Translations under genes and position numbers: made by a program
In this document: positions 1 to 6,505 of the stretch, one piece after another
Layout of the letters: the number at the start of each line of letters is the position of its first letter
Position numbering within the stretch: the stretch's first letter is position 1
From: Silvanigrellales bacterium
Lineage (GTDB): Bacteria; Bdellovibrionota_B; Oligoflexia; Silvanigrellales; Silvanigrellaceae
Assembly (NCBI GenBank): GCA_028285285.1
Contig: JANQPW010000293.1
Location: 1-11,895 of the forward strand
Direction: 5' to 3'
Length of the DNA: 11,895 nt
The notes under the pieces: generated by a model
The model's database searches: none
Seen by the model: only the letters and a program-made list of their open reading frames with translations
What the model was told of the DNA's origin: nothing

Positions 1-1
1 T

Positions 2-565
2 TCACGCGGCATTGACTTCAGATCTCCCTACGGCTGGCAAGAGTTTTTGCGGGCGACTGCTCGCTCCCCTGAAGGACGCGAGGCCTTTCGTTCCTACCGC
101 GTCCAAAAGGCCTTGAGCCTTTCACCATCGCAAAAACACAAGGCTGTGTGGGATCTGGTCGCTCGCCACCGCAGCGATCGGGTTCTAGTGTTCACACACG
201 ACAACGCCACAGCCTATGAGCTCGGCGAACAATTGCTGGCACCGGTGATCACCCACCACACCCATCAAAAAGATCGGGTGGCTTTTTTGCAAGGTTTTCG
301 CTCAGGAAGGTGGAAGGTCCTCATCACCTCTCGGGTGCTGAACGAAGGTGTGGATGTTCCAGAGGCCAGCATTGGCATCGTGGTTTCCGGCACTGGCACG
401 GTGCGCGAGCATGTTCAGCGGTTGGGCCGAATTTTGAGAGCAAGCGAAGGCAAGAAGGCCAAACTGTACGAAATCATCACATCCGAAACGGGCGAGGAAA
501 GCCTGAGCCAACGCCGCAGGAGCCACGATGCTTACCAAAGAGTTTCTGAACTTCCGAGTTCGTGA
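2..565 (+). CDS. XPB/Ssl2-family superfamily 2 DNA helicase, C-terminal part (5'-truncated by window)
   Basis: This is the C-terminal RecA-like domain of a DNA helicase of the XPB/Ssl2 type. The frame is open from base 2 with no stop, so the gene starts before the window; an internal TTG at 47 is not a credible start. Motif IV reads RVLVFTHDN (about 177-203). The motif V region reads LITSRVLNEGVDVPEAS (about 319-369). Motif VI reads QRLGRILR (about 416-439), with the arginine-finger arginines present. The tail, with RRRSHDAY near the stop, is typical of bacterial and archaeal XPB proteins. XPB unwinds DNA at damage sites using ATP. The stop lies 38 bases inside the next gene, so the two are translationally coupled. 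The next gene is a Bax1-type nuclease, which supports XPB over other SF2 helicases. The ATP-binding N-terminal half is outside the window and could not be checked. Confidence 0.9.
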   Translation, partial: SRGIDFRSPYGWQEFLRATARSPEGREAFRSYRVQKALSLSPSQKHKAVWDLVARHRSDRVLVFTHDNATAYELGEQLLAPVITHHTHQKDRVAFLQGFRSGRWKVLITSRVLNEGVDVPEASIGIVVSGTGTVREHVQRLGRILRASEGKKAKLYEIITSETGEESLSQRRRSHDAYQRVSELPSS

Positions 566-1820
566 GGGACGACTCCACCCTCAACTTCTCAAGGAAGGTG
601 AGCCAAAGACCGCTGAAGCTGCCCAACAGTTGCTGAACGGAATGCAGGAATCCATAGGCCAATCGCGTGAGGAAGTTCTGGAAGAACTGAGCGGCCTTGA
701 GCAAAGCGCTGTGATTTCTGGGAAGGTGTGGAAAGGGCTCCAGAAAATTGCCCTCGACTTTTGTGAGTTTCAGTCTTCCCGTGCAGAAGGCCTGTCGGAA
801 CGAAGGCTTGAAGTGCTCGAACTGGCGCAGCGACTTCGATCGGAAGATGGCAGGAAGGCAAAGAGCCCAGACTCTTTCCGACATGATGTTTTTGAAAAAC
901 TGAAGGACCCCATCAGTGTGCAACTGAGGCACAACCTTTATTGTGATCTGCCTTCCCAAGATCGGCTGAAGTCGGTTTCAGCTATTGGGGCACCAGATCT
1001 CCTTCATCGCTACAATGTGGCGTTACTCCAAGGGCTCCTGCTTCATGCCCAAAGTGTGGAGCTGTGTCTTCCAGGAGGCAGTGCTCATGCCGCTCAAAGG
1101 CGAAGACTCTTGCACTACATCAAGTTCTTTGGCTTGATTCCCCGCTTTGAAGAGAGTGCAGACCACTTGAAGATTGGTTTGGAAGGGCCTCTGAGTGTTT
1201 TTGAAGGAGCAAAAAAGTATGGTTTTCAGCTGGCTTCGTTTTTCCCAGCCGTGTTGCAGCTGAAGACCTTTGAACTTCGGGCTGAGGTGGTGTTTCGTGG
1301 GCGTCGCGGCGAGTTGGTTCTGACAGAAAAGAACAAAGTCCCTTCCCACTTTCAGAAACTCACAGCCTATCGACCTGAAGACCTCCAGTCGTTCTGTGAT
1401 CGCTTTGAAGAGGCTTGTCCAAACGAAGAATGGCGGATTGTTGAGGAGTCTGAATTGCTACAGCTCAGAAGCGGTGAATTGTGTTGCCCTGACTTTTGCT
1501 TCATTCCTTCACAAGGTCACAAAAAAACAAACAGAACCTCACAAAAAGTCTGCCTTGAGATTTTTCACCCCTGGCACCGGGGTCCGCTGATGCGTCGCCT
1601 GGGAGAAGGGCACTTGCCTGAGAACAGCTCCCAACCTGTGGCCCCAAGCACATCACTTTTGATTGCTGTGGATCGCCGCCTTCTGAAAGACAAAAATCTC
1701 GCTCAACATGTGCAAAACTCTCTCAACAGCGGTCGCTGTGTTCCTTTTTCTGGAGTCTTGAGCGCGCGACAGGTTCTCAAGTCGCTCAACTCCATAGACA
1801 CCCGCAAAAACCCCACGTGA
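528..1820 (+). CDS. DUF790/Bax1-type nuclease, partner of XPB helicase
   Basis: This 430-residue protein belongs to the DUF790 family, whose archaeal member Bax1 binds XPB and cuts DNA next to the unwound bubble. Family signatures are in order: LYCDLP near residues 138-142, HRYNVALLQGLLLHA at 160-174, HYIKFFGLIPRF at 196-207, GPLSVFEGAKKYGFQLA at 220-236, PDFCF at 321-325 and VCLEIFHPWHRGPLMRRL at 341-358. D322 and E344 sit in a PD-(D/E)xK-like arrangement and are candidate metal ligands, which is inference. The family start is conserved (MLTKEFLNFR). An AGGAG site lies about 6 bases before ATG 528, inside the helicase gene. The length fits bacterial and archaeal relatives. The 38-base overlap with the helicase implies 1:1 production. 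The likely role is nucleotide-excision-type repair in the cytoplasm. Confidence 0.85.
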   Translation: MLTKEFLNFRVREGRLHPQLLKEGEPKTAEAAQQLLNGMQESIGQSREEVLEELSGLEQSAVISGKVWKGLQKIALDFCEFQSSRAEGLSERRLEVLELAQRLRSEDGRKAKSPDSFRHDVFEKLKDPISVQLRHNLYCDLPSQDRLKSVSAIGAPDLLHRYNVALLQGLLLHAQSVELCLPGGSAHAAQRRRLLHYIKFFGLIPRFEESADHLKIGLEGPLSVFEGAKKYGFQLASFFPAVLQLKTFELRAEVVFRGRRGELVLTEKNKVPSHFQKLTAYRPEDLQSFCDRFEEACPNEEWRIVEESELLQLRSGELCCPDFCFIPSQGHKKTNRTSQKVCLEIFHPWHRGPLMRRLGEGHLPENSSQPVAPSTSLLIAVDRRLLKDKNLAQHVQNSLNSGRCVPFSGVLSARQVLKSLNSIDTRKNPT

Positions 1821-1890
1821 TGTTCAGGTGTTCGGAGTGCTCGAGACAGGCCGACAACAAATGTCAATTCAAGCAAAGATGCTTACCTTT

Positions 1891-1918
1891 TTGTTGAGAT
1901 TCCTTTTTGCTTTAAACT
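1891..1918 (+). promoter_or_regulatory. candidate sigma70-type promoter for the 87-residue gene
   Basis: TTGTTG (1891-1896) and TAAACT (1913-1918) are separated by 16 bases, upstream of the gene starting at 1978. A 7-base inverted repeat, AAGCAAA at 1871-1877 and TTTGCTT at 1906-1912, flanks the -35 element, with its right arm in the spacer just before the -10. This could be an operator. Assigned by eye only. The rest of 1821-1977 shows no gene or convincing terminator. Confidence 0.4.
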
Positions 1919-1977
1919 GGCCGAGCAGCCATCATAGGGGTTACTGAATCAAGGGGAACCTGTTTGGAGGTGGGCGC

Positions 1978-2241
1978 ATGAAAAGAAAGCCAATATCATC
2001 TGTAGAACTCGATGAGCACATGAACCGACGGGATCCCTTTTTCTTTGACTACCTGGTTGATGCAGAGAACACCGTTTTCATTCAGGAGATGTCCGACGTG
2101 ATCACTGACGTTGTCCGGAAAGAAGGGCGAGTCTACGCCGTCGGCCAGGAAGTGCAGCACCCCTATTCGAAGTTCTCCTACTGCCCCTGGTATGAGGCCG
2201 ACAAGATGTACCCACTGCGAGAGGCAAAGGCCGCCTCCTGA
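1978..2241 (+). CDS. hypothetical 87-residue soluble protein
   Basis: I do not recognise this family. The ORF is supported by a strong GGAGG site (1966-1970) seven bases before ATG 1978 and by a candidate promoter at 1891-1918. The protein has no signal peptide or membrane segment. It has an aromatic patch, PFFFDYL, near residue 20, an alternating helical middle (IQEMSDVITDVVRKEG), and an aromatic C-terminal part (FSYCPWYEADKMYPL) with a single cysteine. It looks like a small, folded cytoplasmic protein. It converges with the release-factor-like gene on the other strand, leaving 42 bases between the two stops, so no shared operon is implied. The opposite-strand reading frame over the same bases has no ribosome binding site and is treated as a shadow. 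Confidence 0.7.
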   Translation: MKRKPISSVELDEHMNRRDPFFFDYLVDAENTVFIQEMSDVITDVVRKEGRVYAVGQEVQHPYSKFSYCPWYEADKMYPLREAKAAS

Positions 2242-2283
2242 GCCCACCTGACAACCACCGAATCTCTTCGCTCGGCACCTCTC

Positions 2284-3405
2284 TTAGAGGGCAGGTTTCC
2301 CCTGACCTTCCAATCGTTTGATCGCAAAAAGGCCCGAACGGGACTTGGACTCAACCTGTGAGGGAGAGGCAAACAAGACATTTCCACCATGTTTGATCAC
2401 CTGTTCTATGGTGTCGTCAACAACGCAGTCGTCATGATGATCTTGCTGATGGGTGTGAAACTCGACTTCTCCTGAATCACTGTTCACAAGGCCCCAAGCT
2501 GGGTTGTCTCTGGTCACGAGCAAAGATTCGACATTTCCCGCCAGAGCCTCGCGAAAGATTTCTTTGAGATTGCTCAACAACAGGCCTTGCTCGCGAGCCT
2601 GGCTCATCACTTCATTCACGTCATAGGGAGTGTCATCGGAAAGCCGGTCGGTGTAGGCCCGGTCGGCCTCTACACAGAGGCTTCTGAGTGTGCCCTTCAC
2701 CTGGCCTTGAACGAAGATTGGACGTGTCAGCTCAGAACGGATGTCCTCTATCAACAAGCGCCGCAGCCGATCATTTCCAAAAAGAGCCAAGGGTCGGGGA
2801 TCTTTCATTTGGCTCTGCAACAGTTTTTTCGCAAAGTCTTCCACATTGTGCCACACCCTGTTGAGCTCTTCAGGTGTTTCCTTAGGGTGCAACACGGAAG
2901 TGGGCGGCGGCTCTTCCTGGGGAAACTCCATGCTCCACTCCATGCGCAGTGAGTCATGATCACGGGCATAGACCTGGGCTTCATGTTCCTGCACAATCAC
3001 CAACCGGTGGTGAGGTTCGCGCGCAAGAGATTGAAGCAAAGGTTTGATGTGAAAAGTGTCGGAAACCACAGCGAGAGGCTCAGGACGCACAACGAGCGGC
3101 TGGGCCTCACAACGCTCGCCATCAAGAAAGTAAGCAAAGCCCTGGGCGTTTGATTGAGACTGTTCTAAGAAGATCTTCTCCTCAACAACAGCCAACCTTC
3201 GACGTGTTTCTTCCTGGCTGAGCCCCATACTCATAAACTTCTCGGCAATGGAGAGAAGTCGTCGTGACTGCTTCCAGATCCGAGATCGCCCACTGAGATA
3301 GTTGGGCACGTAGAGGGAAACCTTCACGTCTTGCTCAGACTTTGGGTTGGTTCGAGTCAACTGCTGAATGGATTCTGGGAGAGAGTCAGCGTGGATCAGT
3401 TCCAT
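2284..3405 (-). CDS. bacterial archaeo-eukaryotic release factor-like protein (baeRF family)
   Basis: This 373-residue protein resembles the baeRF group, bacterial relatives of archaeal/eukaryotic release factor aRF1/eRF1. Members are proposed to act in ribosome rescue or hibernation; the related Balon protein binds the ribosomal A site. The N-terminal part has VSLYVPNYLSGR (29-40) followed by a helix, where family members typically show VS(L/I)Y(L/V)P then a helix. Next come GFAYFLDGERCEAQPL (89-104) and SDTFHIKPLLQSLA (115-128), the usual FHxKPL element. The C-terminal eRF1-domain-3-like part (about 255-366) contains DDTIEQVIKHGGNVLFAS (330-347). No GGQ tripeptide is present, so peptidyl-tRNA hydrolysis in the eRF1 manner is unlikely. 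The start is supported by a GAAGGGG site (rc of 3414-3420) eight bases upstream. It is divergent from the NhaR-like regulator, which may control it. Assignment to a specific baeRF subfamily is uncertain. Confidence 0.75.
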   Translation of the reverse strand: MELIHADSLPESIQQLTRTNPKSEQDVKVSLYVPNYLSGRSRIWKQSRRLLSIAEKFMSMGLSQEETRRRLAVVEEKIFLEQSQSNAQGFAYFLDGERCEAQPLVVRPEPLAVVSDTFHIKPLLQSLAREPHHRLVIVQEHEAQVYARDHDSLRMEWSMEFPQEEPPPTSVLHPKETPEELNRVWHNVEDFAKKLLQSQMKDPRPLALFGNDRLRRLLIEDIRSELTRPIFVQGQVKGTLRSLCVEADRAYTDRLSDDTPYDVNEVMSQAREQGLLLSNLKEIFREALAGNVESLLVTRDNPAWGLVNSDSGEVEFHTHQQDHHDDCVVDDTIEQVIKHGGNVLFASPSQVESKSRSGLFAIKRLEGQGKPAL

Positions 3406-3468
3406 GGTTTGTTCCCCTTCGATTTCGGCTCAAATGCTGCCGGCAAGCGTTGTCGCCTCCTTTCATGG

Positions 3469-3498
3469 TTGTAGGAGTTCTTGGAAGTTCTGTAAAAT
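3469..3498 (+). promoter_or_regulatory. candidate promoter for the LysR-family gene
   Basis: TTGTAG (3469-3474) and TAAAAT (3493-3498) are separated by 18 bases, placing a start site near 3505, about 40 bases before ATG 3546. The 140-base region between the divergent genes must also carry the promoter of the baeRF gene, for which I see no convincing boxes. Assigned by eye. Confidence 0.4.
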
Positions 3499-3519
3499 AG
3501 GTAAAGACTGAGCTAACAT

Positions 3520-3532
3520 TCGATTTTTTCGA
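3520..3532 (+). promoter_or_regulatory. candidate LysR-type box (T-N11-A)
   Basis: TCGA-TTTTT-TCGA is a perfect inverted repeat with exactly the T-N11-A geometry of LysR-family binding sites. It lies 13 bases before the LysR start codon and downstream of the candidate -10 at 3493-3498. That position would favour autorepression. The same bases can be read as a direct repeat of TTCGAT at 3519 and 3528. Binding is an inference. Confidence 0.4.
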
Positions 3533-3545
3533 TATAGGCAGACAC

Positions 3546-4442
3546 ATGACGGATCTCAACTATCACCACCTGATCTACTTCTATGAAATCGCACGAGCTG
3601 GAAGCGTGGTGGCAGCTGCCGAGTTTCTCTGTCTGAGCCAGTCAACCTTGAGCGCACAGCTGAAAAGTTTGGAACATGCATTGGATGTGCAGCTGTTTGA
3701 TCGCGTTGGAAAAAGGCTTCGCCTCACCGAAGAGGGAAAACTGGCTTTTAAGTATGCGGAAGAAATTCAGGCTCTCGGGCATGAGTTTCTTTCCACATTG
3801 GCGGGAAACGCGAGCACACCCACTCCCCATTTGAGCATTGGGGTTGTTGAGTCTGTTCCCAAGGCTTTTCCCCGACGTCTGGCGGAGTTTCTCCTGCGCA
3901 CGGAAGATGGAGTGCGGTTGCGATTTGTGGAAGGGACCCACGCTGGACTGCTCTCTCAACTGTTGGCCTTTCAACTTGATGTTGCCATATTGGGTGAGCT
4001 TCCCTCGAGCACAGACCTCTCCCAACTGGAGCACGTTCGATATGATCGCTTCGCTGTCAGCTTCTATGGTGCGCCGATCTTTGCTCAAAACAGCGGTTCT
4101 TTGCAGAAAAGGTTGAGCGAGCTCCCTTTTGTGCTGCCCTCACGCGGCAGCCGGCTGCGCCACGCCATCGATCAGTACTTTGGCGAGCAGGGAGTGCACC
4201 CCCTAGTGTTGTTGGAAGCCGAAGACGCCGAACTTCAACTTGCGCTGTGTTGCGATGGCCACGGGCTCACCGTGCTGCCGCAATTTGCAGCTCGTGCCGC
4301 GGTTGCCAATGGCTCCCTTGTTGACCTTGGAAAACTGGATCGTGTCTACGACTCCATTTGGATGGTCTCTCATTCTTCAAAATTCCAAAAGGACCTTGTT
4401 CGTACTTTGATGAAGCGCTTTCGCATTCGTCGTGCAGACTAA
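3546..4442 (+). CDS. LysR-family transcriptional regulator, NhaR-like
   Basis: This 298-residue protein is a LysR-type regulator. The N-terminal winged helix-turn-helix (about 4-63) reads LNYHHLIYFYEIARAGSVV, then LSQSTLSAQLKSLEHAL and LFDRVGKRLRLTEEG. The Asn-Tyr-x-His-Leu opening and GSVVAAAE match the NhaR subgroup, whose E. coli member activates the Na+/H+ antiporter gene nhaA in response to sodium. The rest (about 92-298) is the periplasmic-binding-protein-like effector domain, of full usual length. The ATG at 3546 fits the conserved family N-terminus; its ribosome binding site (TAGGCAG) is weak. No antiporter gene lies nearby; the only plausible neighbour target is the divergent baeRF gene or itself, with a T-N11-A box at 3520-3532. 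The effector is unknown. Confidence 0.88.
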   Translation: MTDLNYHHLIYFYEIARAGSVVAAAEFLCLSQSTLSAQLKSLEHALDVQLFDRVGKRLRLTEEGKLAFKYAEEIQALGHEFLSTLAGNASTPTPHLSIGVVESVPKAFPRRLAEFLLRTEDGVRLRFVEGTHAGLLSQLLAFQLDVAILGELPSSTDLSQLEHVRYDRFAVSFYGAPIFAQNSGSLQKRLSELPFVLPSRGSRLRHAIDQYFGEQGVHPLVLLEAEDAELQLALCCDGHGLTVLPQFAARAAVANGSLVDLGKLDRVYDSIWMVSHSSKFQKDLVRTLMKRFRIRRAD

Positions 4443-4507
4443 ACCCAACCGCAAACCATCGAACCTCTTCGTTGCGACCTTCTCTGCTTTCGAATGGGCA
4501 CTGAACT

Positions 4508-4960
4508 TCAAAAAGAAAAGGCCGCAGAAAAGCCAACCAATGGAGTTCCCACCGTTTCAGCAGAACGAGCTGAAAAGAACTCAACACGAATTCCCTGGTA
4601 GAACCCAAACCCAGCCATGCCAGCACCCACAACCATGAGAGGAATGGAAACGGCAGGCTCAACCAGACTTGTCTCCGACAAGCCCAAGCCGAGACCCAAA
4701 AGCAGTGAACCTCCCATGACCCAAAGCACGGCCGCCTTCTGGGTTTTGGTGACATCATTTGCTCGAGTGTCTTCAGGTTGCCAATCTCCGTCAGGAGTGA
4801 CCGTCGGATCAGAAGGTGAACTCAGCGGCTCTGCCGACTCACCCGTGTGTGCTTCCTCCGGCGGCTCTGCCAAAGCGACACCCTGAGCCAAAAGCAAGAC
4901 ACCCGTTGCAAGCCATGATATCTTGCCACGATTTGAAGAGACGAAATCGAACACAACCAT
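4508..4960 (-). CDS. hypothetical exported membrane protein with two C-terminal hydrophobic helices
   Basis: This is an unrecognised 150-residue protein. It opens with a Sec-type signal peptide: positively charged RGK at 11-13, hydrophobic core at 16-28, and likely cleavage after ALA (29-31) before EPPEE. An acidic, proline-rich low-complexity stretch follows (32-66). Two glycine-rich hydrophobic segments come next, about 76-94 and 102-124, and then a short tail. It is therefore probably anchored in the inner membrane with an extracytoplasmic acidic linker. The start is supported by an AGGA site about seven bases upstream. Its start codon lies only 38 bases from that of the divergent aldo/keto reductase, and it converges with the LysR gene across 65 bases, where no convincing terminator is visible. 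No function is suggested. Confidence 0.75.
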   Translation of the reverse strand: MVVFDFVSSNRGKISWLATGVLLLAQGVALAEPPEEAHTGESAEPLSSPSDPTVTPDGDWQPEDTRANDVTKTQKAAVLWVMGGSLLLGLGLGLSETSLVEPAVSIPLMVVGAGMAGFGFYQGIRVEFFSARSAETVGTPLVGFSAAFSF

Positions 4961-4998
4961 AAGAGTCCTGCGAATGGGTCAATTGAAGGGAATTTGAC

Positions 4999-6084
4999 AT
5001 GAGTCTAGAGCACTACGTCACTTTTGGAAAGTCGGGTTTGAAGGTGAGCCCACTTTGTCTGGGAACCATGACATTTGGAAATGAATGGGGCTGGGGATCG
5101 TCTCCAGAAGACTCGAAAGCACTCTTGCACAGCTATTTTGAGCAAGGTGGAAACTTCATCGACACTGCAAACTTCTACACACACGGCCACAGTGAGAAGA
5201 TCATTGGAGACTACCTGAAGAGCAACCCCAGCCTTCGCAACAGGGCTGTGGTGGCCACAAAGTTTTTTGGAGCAATGGTGTCAGGCGATCCCAACGCGGG
5301 TGGTGCGGGCCGCAAAGCCATGATGACAGCTTGTGAAGACTCGTTGCGACGTCTCAACACCGATCACATCGATCTCTATTGGATGCACTGCTACGACAAG
5401 CACACGCCCATTGAGGAGACACTGAGAGCATTGCAAGATCTCGTGTCGCAAGGAAAGGTTCGCTACATTGGGTTCTCCGACACACCCGCCTGGAAAGTGG
5501 CGCAAGCCCGCCTGCTAGCAGAGGTTCATGGCTGGGAACCGGTTGTTGGCCTGCAAATGGAATACTCCCTGCTGGAGAGAGGAGTGGAAGGGAGTGTCAT
5601 TCCTTGTGCACAAGAGTTTGGTCTCGCCCTCACTCCCTGGTCACCCTTGAAAGGGGGTGTGCTCACCGGAAAGTACACTCGAGAAAACCACGGACAGGTT
5701 GAAGCACAGCGAGGGGAATGGACCACCCAGAACCTCACCGAAAAGGCCTACACTGTGATTGACAAGCTCACAGAGGTTGGAGCCCGACACGACGCAACCC
5801 CCGCTCAGGTGGCGCTTGCCTGGCTGCTGGCAGATCCCAGTGTCACGTCTCCCATCATTGGCGCCCGCACGGAACAGCAGCTTTCTGACAACTTGGGAGC
5901 CCTCCGCGTTCACCTTTCTTCTGAAGAGCGCAAGGAACTGGGAGACCTCACCGCACCACAGCTTGACTTTCCGGCGGGGTTTGTTGATGCCGCAGGTCCT
6001 TTCCGAAACTCAGGAGTCTCCATCAACGGAGAAGAAAACGCAGTCAACCCGCTTGTTGCGCCGAGTCCGGATCAAGTCTACTGA
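4999..6084 (+). CDS. aldo/keto reductase
   Basis: This 361-residue NADPH-dependent oxidoreductase of the aldo/keto reductase superfamily has the (beta/alpha)8 fold and is cytoplasmic. It reduces aldehydes or ketones to alcohols. The full catalytic tetrad is visible: D55 and Y60 in NFIDTANFYTHGHSE, K88 in VVATKFFG and H130 in YWMHCYD. Other family elements include LCLGTMTFG (19-27), VRYIGFSDTPAW, LTPWSPLKGGVLTGKY and, for the cofactor phosphate, PIIGARTEQQLSDNLGAL. The sequence is closest in style to YajO/Tas-like bacterial members rather than AKR1-type; the natural substrate cannot be predicted. GAAGGG (4985-4990) precedes ATG 4999 by eight bases. It appears to be a single-gene unit. A short hairpin overlaps its stop codon, and a possible small opposite-strand gene overlaps its last 41 bases. 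Confidence 0.93.
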   Translation: MSLEHYVTFGKSGLKVSPLCLGTMTFGNEWGWGSSPEDSKALLHSYFEQGGNFIDTANFYTHGHSEKIIGDYLKSNPSLRNRAVVATKFFGAMVSGDPNAGGAGRKAMMTACEDSLRRLNTDHIDLYWMHCYDKHTPIEETLRALQDLVSQGKVRYIGFSDTPAWKVAQARLLAEVHGWEPVVGLQMEYSLLERGVEGSVIPCAQEFGLALTPWSPLKGGVLTGKYTRENHGQVEAQRGEWTTQNLTEKAYTVIDKLTEVGARHDATPAQVALAWLLADPSVTSPIIGARTEQQLSDNLGALRVHLSSEERKELGDLTAPQLDFPAGFVDAAGPFRNSGVSINGEENAVNPLVAPSPDQVY

Positions 6085-6313
6085 CTCGGTAGGCCAAGAC
6101 TGCTCCTCCGGGCTGTGGTGTTGTGGCCAGTCTTTTTGTGCGCAACTGTCGTTTAAGACGTTTCAGTGCCAGAGAAGATCGCAGCCCCGAACGAGCCAAT
6201 ATGCCCGGGCGAAGCATCTCCATTCGGCCATGCTGAGTTGTCCAAGAATTTCCCTGTCCTTCCTTTGATGAACCCTGGGGAGTGTCTGCACTTCGTTGTT
6301 CACTTTCTGTCAT
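6044..6313 (-). CDS. possible small basic protein (89 residues)
   Basis: This is an unrecognised ORF in an otherwise gene-free 400-base stretch. The reason to take it seriously is an excellent GAGGGAGG ribosome binding site (reverse complement of 6318-6325) four bases before ATG, the same spacing as the lipoprotein gene at 8917. The predicted protein has an acidic/polar, low-complexity start (residues 1-30) and a strongly basic middle, LALKRLKRQLRTKRLA (about 48-63), which could bind nucleic acid. There is no signal peptide or membrane helix. Its 3' end overlaps the aldo/keto reductase 3' end by 41 bases, tail to tail. It might be a real lineage-specific gene or a fortuitous frame. Confidence 0.4.
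   Translation of the reverse strand: MTESEQRSADTPQGSSKEGQGNSWTTQHGRMEMLRPGILARSGLRSSLALKRLKRQLRTKRLATTPQPGGAVLAYRVSRLDPDSAQQAG
6061..6089 (+). other. stem-loop spanning the aldo/keto reductase stop codon
   Basis: CCGAGTC (6061-6067) pairs perfectly with GACTCGG (6083-6089) around a 15-base loop that ends just before the stop codon TGA (6082-6084) overlaps the right arm. No T-run follows on either strand, so it is not a standard intrinsic terminator. It may stabilise the mRNA end or be chance. Confidence 0.3.
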
Positions 6314-6394
6314 GTTTCCTCCCTCGTGGTAGCTGTTTCATTTTCCTCAATTGGGCTTTTGCAAGAAAGACCAGACCCTTACCTTGAACACAGA

Positions 6395-6423
6395 TTGTCA
6401 ATTGTAGGAACTAGTGTCATGAT
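6395..6423 (+). promoter_or_regulatory. candidate promoter for the SlyD-like gene
   Basis: TTGTCA (6395-6400, five of six consensus bases) and CATGAT (6418-6423, four of six) are separated by 17 bases. This predicts a leader of about 75 bases before ATG 6506 that contains both inverted repeats described below. Assigned by eye. Confidence 0.35.
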
Positions 6424-6437
6424 GTCTGCTCAGCACC

Positions 6438-6452
6438 ATCACGGGAAGTGAT
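6438..6452 (+). other. small inverted repeat in SlyD-like leader
   Basis: ATCAC and GTGAT form a 5-base stem with the loop GGGAA. It lies in the predicted leader, 25 nucleotides 5' of a longer hairpin when measured start to start. It could be a protein binding site or RNA structure, or chance. Confidence 0.25.
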
Positions 6453-6462
6453 TTCAGAAAAC

Positions 6463-6485
6463 GAGGAACAAGGGAAATGTTCCTC
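6463..6485 (+). promoter_or_regulatory. hairpin just upstream of SlyD-like ribosome binding site
   Basis: GAGGAAC (6463-6469) and GTTCCTC (6479-6485) form a perfect 7-base inverted repeat with a 9-base purine-rich loop. The right arm ends eight bases before the GGAG ribosome binding site (6494-6497). It may modulate translation, or serve as an operator as DNA. Confidence 0.35.
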
Positions 6486-6505
6486 ACCACCATGGAGTGT
6501 CCATT

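Noticed and set aside
1996..2247. 83-codon frame opposite the 87-residue gene
   Set aside because: No ribosome binding site; the + strand gene has a strong one and a candidate promoter.
2278..2290. CCTCT-CTT-AGAGG hairpin between convergent genes
   Set aside because: Only five base pairs with a three-base loop and no T-run on either strand; too weak to call a terminator.
4451..4475. Bulged hairpin (GCAA, CGAA / TTCG, TTGC) between the LysR and exported-protein genes
   Set aside because: Two four-base stems with a five-base bulge and no T-run; not convincing as a bidirectional terminator.
6166..6387. 73-codon + strand frame upstream of the SlyD-like gene
   Set aside because: It starts with GTG without a ribosome binding site and has no recognisable features; the opposite-strand frame has the better signal.
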